A DNA stretch of 33,201 nucleotides from Bacteriovorax sp. BSW11_IV (GTDB lineage: Bacteria; Bdellovibrionota; Bacteriovoracia; Bacteriovoracales; Bacteriovoracaceae): NCBI RefSeq assembly GCF_000447755.1, contig NZ_AUNE01000017.1, forward strand, positions 1-33,201, in the 5' to 3' direction. How positions within the stretch are numbered: position 1 is the stretch's first letter; each line of letters starts with the position of its first letter. The position numbers and the translations under genes were made by a program. The notes under the pieces are model-generated. The model saw nothing but the letters and a program-made list of their open reading frames with translations. It had not been told where the DNA came from and ran no database searches. Shown here one piece after another: positions 23,218 to 31,187 of the stretch.

Positions 23218-23234
23218 TAGTTTTGAGAGGGGAT

Positions 23235-24263
23235 ATGAAACTAGAACAGCTGCATAAAATAGACCCATCATTAACTCTTATTAAAGGTCAAATGAGTGAT
23301 GAGTTCTCTGGACTCACTACATTTGAACATTTAAGTGATTCTCATCTTCTGTTCATAAAAGATAAAAAATTTTATTTAAGAAATGAATCTCTCATCAAAG
23401 ACTCCGACTTTAAAAGTATGGGAGTAATCCTTGAAGAAAAATTCAATGAGTCTTTATCAGATGAAGACAAGGCATTAATTACAAGTAAATTTAAAACTGT
23501 ATTAACTGCTAAATCAGTGCCGCTAGCAATGTCTTTTCTCTCAAAACCATTCTATGACTTAAAATATAGAGAACTCAATGATCTTGTTGACGGTCGTCAA
23601 ATGGGGACAGCTTCTGTACATCCAACAGCTTGGATTGCTCAGGGTGCTCATATTGGGGAAGGTGTTGAAATTGGAGAAGGTGTAAAGATCCACTCCGGCG
23701 TAAGAATCATGTCGTATGCAAAAATTGCATCTCACACGGAAATTTACCCTAATGCTGTAGTTTACCCGTATGTGAAAATAGGAAGTCATTGCCGTATCCA
23801 TGCAGGGGCCAGTATTGGTGCAGATGGGTTTGGTTATAATTTTGATAAAGGTATTCACCATAAAGTTTGGCACATGGGCAGTGTGATCGTGGAAGATCAT
23901 GTTGAGATCGGTGCAAATTCATGTGTGGATCAAGGAACATTTACTCCAACTAAAATTGGAGCGGGCACAAAAATTGATAATCATGTTCAAGTAGGACACA
24001 ACGTTGTGCTTGGTGCAGGTGTTGTTATTTGTGGACACGTTGCCATTGGTGGATCAACAAAAATTGGTGCGTATACAGTTTTTGGTGGTAAATCTGGATG
24101 TGGTGATGGTCTAATTCTTGGGCAGGCGTGCCAAGTTGCCGGTGGTGCCCTTGTTAATTGTGATTGGCCAGATGGTTCCGTTGTTGCTGGTCACCCTGCC
24201 AGACCACTTAAAGAGTGGATGAAGGGTATTGCTTATTTACGTAAATTGTCACTTGGCAAATAG
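23235..24263 (+). CDS. lpxD: UDP-3-O-acyl-glucosamine N-acyltransferase LpxD
   Basis: 342 residues. LpxD adds the second acyl chain (amide-linked) to the lipid A precursor, using acyl-ACP. The N-terminal nucleotide-binding domain (about 1-105) precedes a long left-handed beta-helix of hexapeptide repeats (about 110-330), with HAGASIGADGFGY and the catalytic histidine region NHVQVGHNVVLGAG. ATG 23235 is chosen over an in-frame TTG at 23223 because GAGAGGGG sits directly before it and covers the TTG. fabZ follows after nine bases. Confidence 0.95.
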   Translation: MKLEQLHKIDPSLTLIKGQMSDEFSGLTTFEHLSDSHLLFIKDKKFYLRNESLIKDSDFKSMGVILEEKFNESLSDEDKALITSKFKTVLTAKSVPLAMSFLSKPFYDLKYRELNDLVDGRQMGTASVHPTAWIAQGAHIGEGVEIGEGVKIHSGVRIMSYAKIASHTEIYPNAVVYPYVKIGSHCRIHAGASIGADGFGYNFDKGIHHKVWHMGSVIVEDHVEIGANSCVDQGTFTPTKIGAGTKIDNHVQVGHNVVLGAGVVICGHVAIGGSTKIGAYTVFGGKSGCGDGLILGQACQVAGGALVNCDWPDGSVVAGHPARPLKEWMKGIAYLRKLSLGK

Positions 24264-24272
24264 GAGAGAGAG

Positions 24273-24761
24273 ATGTTGATTAATAAAGAAAGTGTAATGA
24301 AATTTCTTCCGCACCGCGACCCATTCCTTTTTGTTGATGGCGTTGAAAAAGTTATACATACAAAAGAACTTGCTGCTGGAGAGATTCTTTCTGCGAAAGA
24401 TGTGGTAGGTTCCAAAGTAGTGGCCCACTATAGAACGCTAAAAGACCATGCTATTTTTGCGGGACATTTTCCTGGAAATCCAATTCTTCCAGGTGTTGTT
24501 CAAGTTGAAATGATGGCACAGTGTTCGAGCTTTATTCTTATTGATTGTATTGATAGGAATGCGGAATATAACATGGATGTAGCTCTTGTAAGCATTGCCT
24601 CAGCAAAATTTAGAAAACCAATTGTTCCCGAAATGGATTTGGTTATCGAAACTGAGTGTACAAAATCAAGAGGGCCTATGATTGAAAATAGCTGTAAAAT
24701 TTTTCATAATGGAGAGTTAATGTCAGAGGCAGTTGTTTTGGCCTCTGTACGTTTTAAATAA
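24273..24761 (+). CDS. fabZ: 3-hydroxyacyl-ACP dehydratase FabZ
   Basis: 162 residues, a little longer than usual. FabZ removes water from 3-hydroxyacyl-ACP in fatty acid synthesis, competing with LpxA and LpxD for the same substrate. The family start FLPHRDPFLFVDGV, the catalytic histidine in AGHFPGNPILPGV, and the catalytic acid in VEMMAQ are present. It lies between lpxD and lpxA, the classic arrangement that balances phospholipid and lipid A synthesis. AGGAGAGAGAG precedes the start. Confidence 0.96.
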   Translation: MLINKESVMKFLPHRDPFLFVDGVEKVIHTKELAAGEILSAKDVVGSKVVAHYRTLKDHAIFAGHFPGNPILPGVVQVEMMAQCSSFILIDCIDRNAEYNMDVALVSIASAKFRKPIVPEMDLVIETECTKSRGPMIENSCKIFHNGELMSEAVVLASVRFK

Positions 24762-24775
24762 GAGGTAAAGTTTTT

Positions 24776-25570
24776 ATGACACAAAAAATTCATCCAACGG
24801 CATTTGTTCATGAGGGTGCAAAATTAGGTGAGAACGTAGAAGTTGGAGCCTATTCAGTTATTGGACCAAATGTTGAAGTTGGAAATAACACTAAGATCTA
24901 TTCGCATGTATTAATTGAAGGTCACACGACAATCGGTGAGAACAATAAGTTTTTTCAATTCTGTTCAATCGGTGCCGAGCCTCAAGACCTAAGCTATAAG
25001 GGTGAGCCTACAAAAACTGTTATTGGTGACAATAACGTATTTCGTGAGTACGTGTCAGTACATAGAGGTACTTTAAAAGATAATCAAATTACTAAAATTG
25101 GTAGCAATTGCTTACTTATGGCAAAAGCACACGTTGGTCACGATGCAATCGTTGGTAACAATGTTATTCTAGTAAACTCTTGCAACCTTGCTGGACACGT
25201 TAAAATTGGTGATCGTTCAATCCTTGGTGGTGGAACAAATATTTCTCAATTCGTAACACTTGGAAGAGGATCGTATATTGGTGGAGCATCTGCTATTGAC
25301 CGCGATATCCCAGATTTTTGTACGGCCTATGGAAATAGAGTAAAATTGAAAGGAATCAACATCATCGGTCTTCGTAGACAAGGTTATGATAAGGCAGTGA
25401 TTTCCGAGTTCGTAGATTTCTATAGAACGATGGAATCATCAGCTCTTTCTCCAAGGGCCTTCGTTGATCACGAAGAGTTGATGGAAGAGTATAAAGGCAA
25501 TGAACTTGTGACTGAAATGCGTGAGTTCATTAGAAAAAGTGAAATTGGTATCGCTCCTTTTGTGAAGTAG
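24776..25570 (+). CDS. lpxA: UDP-GlcNAc (or amino-sugar analogue) 3-acyltransferase LpxA
   Basis: 264 residues, normal for LpxA, which adds the first acyl chain in lipid A synthesis. A beta-helix of hexapeptide repeats fills about 1-190, with the catalytic histidine in KAHVGHDAIVGNN and the conserved substrate loops IGAEPQDLSYKGEPTKTVIGDNN. The helical C-terminal domain (about 195-264) has LKGINIIGLRRQG. The acceptor could be UDP-GlcNAc (oxygen ester) or a 3-amino derivative (amide); the adjacent oxidoreductase makes the second plausible. Eight bases separate it from the next gene. Confidence 0.95.
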   Translation: MTQKIHPTAFVHEGAKLGENVEVGAYSVIGPNVEVGNNTKIYSHVLIEGHTTIGENNKFFQFCSIGAEPQDLSYKGEPTKTVIGDNNVFREYVSVHRGTLKDNQITKIGSNCLLMAKAHVGHDAIVGNNVILVNSCNLAGHVKIGDRSILGGGTNISQFVTLGRGSYIGGASAIDRDIPDFCTAYGNRVKLKGINIIGLRRQGYDKAVISEFVDFYRTMESSALSPRAFVDHEELMEEYKGNELVTEMREFIRKSEIGIAPFVK

Positions 25571-25577
25571 GTTAAAT

Positions 25578-26525
25578 ATGAGCAAAGTGAAAGTCGCCGT
25601 CATTGGTTATGGACACCTTGGCAAGTGGCACGCCGATAAGGCATTTAGTCTTGAGCAGTCAGAACTTGTAGCTATTGTTGAAAAAATGGAGACCAATCAA
25701 TTGGTCGCTAAAGAAAAATTTCCACAAGTAAATGTTGTTTCTGACTACAACGAAATCATTAATGATTTCGATGCAGCTATTATCGTAACACCTACAAGCT
25801 TTCACTTTGATCTTGTTATCGATCTTCTTAAAAAAGGGAAACACGTTTTTTGCGAAAAGCCGATGACTTCTACTTATGAACAATCTCTAGAAGTGGCAAA
25901 ACTACTTGAAGGAAAGGATCTTGTTTTTCAAGTCGGTCACAGCGAAAGATGTCATCAAGTTTGGGATTTTAAAAAAGATTTTTTAGAGTTTTTTAGTGGT
26001 CCTAGCTCGGTGAGAATCAACAGATATGCCCCATTTAAAGGCAGAGCAACAGATGTTGATGTAATTCAGGATCTAATGATCCACGATATCGATTTGATGT
26101 TGTATCTTTTTGGTGAAACTCCGCAGAGTGTGACATCATCAGGCTATAAGATTAGAACTGATAAGTGGGATCATGTAACATCGAGATTTAAATTCTCTGA
26201 TGGAAAAGTTATCGATATTACAGTTGGAAGAAATGCAGTAAAAGAAGTGCGTGAAGTAGAAATTACTTCTAATAGTGGAGCTCTTTGTTTTGACCTTTTT
26301 GCTAACAAATTGATCATTGCAAAAGGTAGTGAGACAGTCGATTTTGTAAAAGAAGTTCCCTATGACAGACGAGATCATTTACTGCTAGAGCAACAATATT
26401 TTTATGAATCAATAATTTCTGGTAAACCAATCTTTGTCGATATTCATGCTGGTGTAAATGCAATGAATGTCATTGAGAAAGTAAATAAAAGTCTTGAGTC
26501 TGGAAAGGAAGTTTTCTTTTCATGA
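25578..26525 (+). CDS. Gfo/Idh/MocA-family NAD(P)-dependent oxidoreductase in the lipid A cluster, GnnA-like candidate
   Basis: 315 residues. An N-terminal Rossmann fold (VAVIGYGHLGKWHADKA, residues 5-21) and the family's EKP motif (HVFCEKPM) are present, followed by the Gfo/Idh/MocA C-terminal domain with QVGHSER, NRYAPFKGR and DVIQDLMIHDIDLMLYLFG. Members oxidise or reduce sugars or sugar nucleotides. Position between lpxA and lpxB, with a four-base overlap into lpxB, ties it to lipid A. GnnA, the known lpxA-linked member in some bacteria, oxidises UDP-GlcNAc at C3 before amination by GnnB. No aminotransferase (GnnB) gene is present here, so the GnnA role is possible but unproven. Confidence 0.7.
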   Translation: MSKVKVAVIGYGHLGKWHADKAFSLEQSELVAIVEKMETNQLVAKEKFPQVNVVSDYNEIINDFDAAIIVTPTSFHFDLVIDLLKKGKHVFCEKPMTSTYEQSLEVAKLLEGKDLVFQVGHSERCHQVWDFKKDFLEFFSGPSSVRINRYAPFKGRATDVDVIQDLMIHDIDLMLYLFGETPQSVTSSGYKIRTDKWDHVTSRFKFSDGKVIDITVGRNAVKEVREVEITSNSGALCFDLFANKLIIAKGSETVDFVKEVPYDRRDHLLLEQQYFYESIISGKPIFVDIHAGVNAMNVIEKVNKSLESGKEVFFS

Positions 26526-27664
26526 AAGAACAGTGTTTAATTATTGCTGGTGAAAAATCTGGCGAAGAACATTGCCTAAGTTTCTTGCCCACTCTGAAGG
26601 CCAATAGACCTGATTGCCATTTCTTTGGTGTTGGTGGTGATGAACTTGCTGCTAATGGCATGGAACTGTTATATCATTTAAAAGATTTTTCAAGTTGGGG
26701 TTTTAGTGAAGTTATTGGTAAAATCCCATTCTATTTCAAGGCCTTCAATCATATAGTTTCTGAAGTTAAGAGAAGAAATTGTAAAGTTGCAATTCTTATT
26801 GATTTTCAAGATTTCAATTTAAGGCTTGCTAAAAAATTGAGTAAAGAGGGTGTTAAAGTTCTTTATTACGTAGCACCTCAAGCATGGGCATGGAAGGCCT
26901 ATCGTGCAAAAGTGTTGGAACAAACTGTTCACACACTTTTTACAATCATACCATTTGAAAAGCAGTGGTTCACCGATAGGGGTGTTAAGAGAGTTCGCTC
27001 TGTGGCCCATCCCCTATGGTTCCACTACAAAGATAAGTTAAATGTTTTCAATAGAAGTCGTACATTTAGTGATTTCTCAAAAGAGTTGCGAATTGTTCTT
27101 CTTCCTGGAAGTCGTCGCTTTGAAGTTTCTTCACTTCTTCCTGAATTTATTGAAACAATTAAAGAATTGAAAAAAAACCGCAAAATTAAAGTTGCGATGG
27201 TTTGCTCAAGTAATGTTGGTCAGGCCTTGTTTGATCCTTATTTAGAGCATATTGATAGTATTTATAAAAATGAAGATCTAACGAATGCACTTGAATGGGC
27301 CGATTGCGCACTGGCCGCATCTGGAACCGTTACACTTGCAACAGCAATGTTTGGGCTTCCAACAGTTGTTTGTTACAAGTCATCATTTTTTAACGAATTC
27401 ATATTTCATACTTTCATCGATTATGATGGTCCGATTTCACTTGCCAATATTTTTAGAGGGAAACGAATCTTCCCAGAACTAGTTCAAGAGCAATGTTCTT
27501 CATATAATATTCTAAATGGCCTCGAGTCTATGATGGGAAGTCAGTCATCGTATGAAAATATATCACATGAATTATCTGAGGTTTTAAAATCAGTTCAAGG
27601 TGATGATTTTGAAGTCGGTGTGTATATGAGCAGCGTATTAAAAGAAAGTTATGATGAAGTTTAA
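26522..27664 (+). CDS. lpxB: Lipid-A-disaccharide synthase LpxB
   Basis: 380 residues, the usual length. LpxB joins UDP-2,3-diacylglucosamine and lipid X into the lipid A disaccharide at the inner membrane. Typical features are the start LIIAGEKSGEEHCLSFLPTL, the FFGVGGDELAANGMELLY segment, YYVAPQAWAWK, VLLPGSRRFEV and the late ALAASGTVTLATAMFGLPTVVCYKS region. The start overlaps the oxidoreductase stop (ATGA) and its end overlaps lpxK by 11-14 bases. Confidence 0.96.
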   Translation: MKEQCLIIAGEKSGEEHCLSFLPTLKANRPDCHFFGVGGDELAANGMELLYHLKDFSSWGFSEVIGKIPFYFKAFNHIVSEVKRRNCKVAILIDFQDFNLRLAKKLSKEGVKVLYYVAPQAWAWKAYRAKVLEQTVHTLFTIIPFEKQWFTDRGVKRVRSVAHPLWFHYKDKLNVFNRSRTFSDFSKELRIVLLPGSRRFEVSSLLPEFIETIKELKKNRKIKVAMVCSSNVGQALFDPYLEHIDSIYKNEDLTNALEWADCALAASGTVTLATAMFGLPTVVCYKSSFFNEFIFHTFIDYDGPISLANIFRGKRIFPELVQEQCSSYNILNGLESMMGSQSSYENISHELSEVLKSVQGDDFEVGVYMSSVLKESYDEV

Positions 27665-28724
27665 TTTACTAAAATATATTGGTTTCATTTTTGGGTATCC
27701 TCTCACGATTTTGTGGGAAAATATCTATCGCTTAAGAAGATTTTGTTACAAATACGGATTCTTTAAGCAGGTTAAATTTAGAGTACCGATTATATCAGTT
27801 GGTAACTTAACTTTTGGTGGTACTGGAAAAACTCCATTTACACTTTGGCTATCAGAGTATCTTGAATCTCTTGATAATAAAGTAGTCATTTTAACTAGAG
27901 GCTATAAAGGGAGATTAGAGAATTCTAATGGGATCATTAAAAGCAAATCTAAGATTAAGGGCAATCCTCTCGACTATGGAGATGAGGCCCTGCTTTTATC
28001 TCGTCGATTAAAGAGCACCTCAATTGTTGTCGGTAAAAAAAGAGCCGAAAACCTTGACTTCTACTTTGCTGAAGAAGAGCCAGATGTTGTCGTGCTAGAT
28101 GATGGTCACCAGCACTTAAAGCTTCACCGAAATCTTAATATTGTTCTATTCGACTGCCTTCTTCCCATTAATCGATATAGAGTTGCACCTCTAGGCTATA
28201 TGAGAGAAGGATTCAGCGCACTTCGAGATGCCGATCTCATAGTTCTTGGCCGAAGTGATCAAGTAAGTGAAAAAAGAAAAAGTAAATTACAAGAAGAGCT
28301 TTTAAAGTATCTCGATGGTGATGTTCCTTTTGCAGAAATTGGATATAAACCAACGGGTATTATGAATTGCAGTTTTCATAAAACAATGGAAGCACATGAG
28401 CTTGCTGGGAAAAAAGTTATTTGTGTTGCCGCAATTGCATCGCCACTTTCATTTTATGGATTAGTGGATTCGCTTGGGGCAGATATTATTCATAGAGAAT
28501 CATTTCCAGATCACCATTATTTCAGTCCAGAAGAGATTTCAAAACTCTTAGAAATGGCCGAAAAAGAAGATGCTCTTCTGCTAACAACAGAGAAGGATAT
28601 CGTGAAGATTAGAAGGGTGAGTGACGATGATAGAATTGCTTATCTTGAAATCAAAATTCATTTCTATAAGGGTGAGAAAGAGGCCAAAGAAATTATTTCA
28701 CGAGCTTTCTTTAATTCTTTATAG
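27651..28724 (+). CDS. lpxK: Tetraacyldisaccharide 4'-kinase LpxK
   Basis: 357 residues. LpxK phosphorylates the 4'-position of the lipid A disaccharide, so lipid A here is expected to carry a phosphate there. The P-loop GGTGKTP lies in the family motif VGNLTFGGTGKTPFTLWL (about residues 51-68), with GYKG, DEALLL, VVLDDGHQHLKL and the later FPDHHYFSPEEI and LLTTEKDIVKI segments. Two adjacent ATGs (27651 and 27654) both work. Start lies inside the end of lpxB. Confidence 0.95.
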   Translation: MMKFNLLKYIGFIFGYPLTILWENIYRLRRFCYKYGFFKQVKFRVPIISVGNLTFGGTGKTPFTLWLSEYLESLDNKVVILTRGYKGRLENSNGIIKSKSKIKGNPLDYGDEALLLSRRLKSTSIVVGKKRAENLDFYFAEEEPDVVVLDDGHQHLKLHRNLNIVLFDCLLPINRYRVAPLGYMREGFSALRDADLIVLGRSDQVSEKRKSKLQEELLKYLDGDVPFAEIGYKPTGIMNCSFHKTMEAHELAGKKVICVAAIASPLSFYGLVDSLGADIIHRESFPDHHYFSPEEISKLLEMAEKEDALLLTTEKDIVKIRRVSDDDRIAYLEIKIHFYKGEKEAKEIISRAFFNSL

Positions 28725-28766
28725 GAGTTACAATTTTTACGAACCATAATGTTAAGGTAAGTAAAA

Positions 28767-29873
28767 ATGATTTCTAATCCGATAAAAAAGGTTGCGTATT
28801 TGGGACTGGTTTCAGTTCTATGTTGGAGTTGTGCAACTAAGGACGATCGTCTTTTTGAAGAGAAGAAACAAGAAGATCTTGTTGAAGTTTTCAAGTTAGA
28901 AGAAACAAATTTTGATAAATTTAAAGTCGTAGAAATACCAACTCAAGAAACAGCAACAAAAGAAGCCGAAGTAAAAAAGGAAGTTGCACCTCCTGTTGAA
29001 AAAATAGCGAAAGCTCCTCAAACTAAAAAAACAAAAAATGAAGTCGCAAAAACTCAAGAAGTAAAAAAAGAAGTTGTTACAACTTCAAGTCATCCAAAAT
29101 ATCCAAAAGAATATCCTGAAGAGTTTAAGAAATACGATAAGAAGTATAAAAAGACATGGGATTTATTTAAAACGAAGTTCTTCAAAGATGAGGAATTTAC
29201 ATTTGCAGTTAAGTATTTAGGAATTACTGCAGGTCACATTAAAATTGAGACAAAAGGTAAAGTTCAAGTCGCTGGCGAAGAGGCCTACCATTTTAAGGCA
29301 TCAATGAAATCGGCCAAGTTTTATGAGTATATTTATAGTCTTGAAGATACTCTTGAAAGTTATATTAGCGCAGATACGTTTCTACCGTTAAAGTACACTC
29401 TGACCCAAAGGGAGAGTGGCCAAAACGTAGATGATCTTCAGCTATTCGACCATGAAAAGTTAGAGACTTACTTTTGGTACAAGCGCCTTAAAAAAGGTGT
29501 TGAAACAAAGAAAGAGCTAAAAACTTTTATTCCACATTATTTTCAAGATTCATTTTCGGCCCTCTACTTTGTAAGAGGTCTACCTCTTAAAGTTGGAGAT
29601 AAATATTCTTTTCCAATCATTACTAGAGGAAAAGTATGGATACTCTCAATGGAAGTGGATAAAGTGGATAATATTAAAGTTATGGATAAGTGGGTTGATG
29701 CCCTAAAGATCAAAGCTGAGACTCATTTTCCAGGTGTATTGAAAAAAAGTGGCGATATCAACTTTTGGTACTCGGCAGGGGATACAAAGCGATTGTTGAA
29801 ATTTGAAGCAAAAGTAAAAATTGGCTCCATTGAAGGTGAGCTGATTGAATATAAAGAAGGCTCTAACGAGTGA
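28767..29873 (+). CDS. DUF3108-domain protein, possible lipoprotein
   Basis: 368 residues, function not recognised. The N-terminus has a hydrophobic export signal (about 8-21) ending at Cys22 (CWSC), a weak lipobox because position -3 is Cys rather than Leu or similar. A low-complexity Lys/Glu/Thr/Pro linker (about 30-120) follows, then a DUF3108 region (about 128-362) with FAVKYLGITAGHIKIETKG, YSLEDTLESYISADTFLPLKY and INFWYSAGDTKRLLKFE. Proteins of this domain are predicted periplasmic or outer-membrane-linked and are common near envelope genes. It follows lpxK by 42 bases and its stop overlaps the glycosyltransferase start. Confidence 0.75.
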   Translation: MISNPIKKVAYLGLVSVLCWSCATKDDRLFEEKKQEDLVEVFKLEETNFDKFKVVEIPTQETATKEAEVKKEVAPPVEKIAKAPQTKKTKNEVAKTQEVKKEVVTTSSHPKYPKEYPEEFKKYDKKYKKTWDLFKTKFFKDEEFTFAVKYLGITAGHIKIETKGKVQVAGEEAYHFKASMKSAKFYEYIYSLEDTLESYISADTFLPLKYTLTQRESGQNVDDLQLFDHEKLETYFWYKRLKKGVETKKELKTFIPHYFQDSFSALYFVRGLPLKVGDKYSFPIITRGKVWILSMEVDKVDNIKVMDKWVDALKIKAETHFPGVLKKSGDINFWYSAGDTKRLLKFEAKVKIGSIEGELIEYKEGSNE

Positions 29874-31024
29874 TCGACATATACAAAGACCAGCAAAATA
29901 TTCTTTTTGTTTGCCCAAGTGAGTACTGGGGCACTGGTGAGCGAATTGCAATTCGCGATATGATTACTGCAAAAGAAGTTGGTCATAATGTCTTTCTCTA
30001 TTGCCTTAGAGATTCAAGTCTTCACAATAAAGCAAAACAATTGGGCATAGATTGTTTTTTTCATACAGGAAAGAAGAATTTAAAATTGCGACATTGGTTC
30101 CAGTTGTCTGAAATTAGAAAAATTATTCGTAACTTTGATATTTCAATTGTTCATTGTTACGGACTTAATTTCTTTTGGCCTATTAGTTATTTTCTTAGAA
30201 AAAAGAAAAAAGTCTCACTTATTCTTTCGTTAAATAGTGATATTAAAAAATTCTACTTAGACTTTTACTATAGACCTCTGATTAGCCGCTTAGATCTTGT
30301 TTTACTGCCACTTCGGGAGATGTTTGAGAGCCTTCACGGGCATTTAGATATTCCTTTAATGAAAATGGAGTTTATGGGTTTAGGGCTACAATGTTCGTCA
30401 CAGAAAATGGCACCAAGACGTGTTGATGTTTGGGAGTTTGGAACTTTTGTTGGTGGTCACGTCGACGATCCTGAGCACGTACTTCCAGTCTTAAGAACAT
30501 TGAGTTCGTTAATTTCTCATGAAGAAACAGATCGAAATTTTAAACTCTATCTTCTATCCGATAAAGAATGGGATAAATTTGTAATCTATCCAGAGCTTGC
30601 CAAATATATCAAAGAGCATGCAATAGAGGAGTTTGTTTCTTTTGAAAAAGTTTCCGATGTGGAGAGTTTTCAACGAAAACTCCACTTGTGGATATCTCTC
30701 AATAATCATGAGGCCATTGAAGATTACACTATATGTGCTCTTCTAAATAAAGTTCCCATAATTACGCCAAGGAATCCATTTTCAATGGAAATTCTGCGCC
30801 AGTTTGGCAACGTTGGTCGTACTTATAAGGCAAGTGATTCGCGTGAACTAAAGAATAGATGCTTAGAAGTTACTCGAGATGAAGACATGATGCTGCAAAA
30901 CTTGACCCACGTTAGTGATCAAGTTGAGCGAACATTTGGTGTCGTATCCTATAAAAATCAGTTACTTAAACTATACGAACGCGCGCTGAATAAAAGGGCC
31001 CGTTTGTATGGTCCACGCAGTTGA
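29870..31024 (+). CDS. Glycosyltransferase, GT-B fold family
   Basis: 384 residues. The GTG start at 29870 overlaps the upstream stop (GTGA) and has AAGAAGG before it. The N-terminal half begins with ILFVCPSEYWGTGERIAIRDMITAKEVGH, a pattern of GT4/GT1-type sugar transferases, with VHCYGLNFFWPISY in the donor-facing cleft. The C-terminal half contains EAIEDYTICALLNKVPIITPRNPFSMEIL, resembling the E-rich donor-binding motif, though divergent. The acceptor is unknown. Following lpxB and lpxK, a role in decorating lipid A or core sugar is inferred only from context. Confidence 0.7.
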   Translation: MIDIYKDQQNILFVCPSEYWGTGERIAIRDMITAKEVGHNVFLYCLRDSSLHNKAKQLGIDCFFHTGKKNLKLRHWFQLSEIRKIIRNFDISIVHCYGLNFFWPISYFLRKKKKVSLILSLNSDIKKFYLDFYYRPLISRLDLVLLPLREMFESLHGHLDIPLMKMEFMGLGLQCSSQKMAPRRVDVWEFGTFVGGHVDDPEHVLPVLRTLSSLISHEETDRNFKLYLLSDKEWDKFVIYPELAKYIKEHAIEEFVSFEKVSDVESFQRKLHLWISLNNHEAIEDYTICALLNKVPIITPRNPFSMEILRQFGNVGRTYKASDSRELKNRCLEVTRDEDMMLQNLTHVSDQVERTFGVVSYKNQLLKLYERALNKRARLYGPRS

Positions 31025-31187
31025 AATTATTACATTTTTTGCTGTACGAAATTCCCTTTTTTCGGTATTCTGCGCGGCAAGTTAAAAAAATCACGATGCT
31101 TCAGTAGAGGATAAGTGAACCCGGTTTTACTGGGTATAATGAAAATTTAGAAATTAAGGGCTTCCCTTAATTTCGCAGAGGTATTTT
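31025..31187 (+). promoter_or_regulatory. rpsA leader region with -10 box and stem-loop
   Basis: TATAAT at 31135-31140 is a good -10 box, but no matching -35 was found. Between it and rpsA, aaattaaggg (31151-31160) and cccttaattt (31164-31173) form a perfect 10-bp stem with a three-base loop, ending a few bases before the ribosome-binding site AGAGG (31177-31181). In other bacteria S1 represses its own mRNA through leader hairpins, so this may serve self-regulation. Confidence 0.5.

Noticed and set aside
23223-23234. TTG start for lpxD
   Set aside because: It lies inside the ribosome-binding site that serves ATG 23235.
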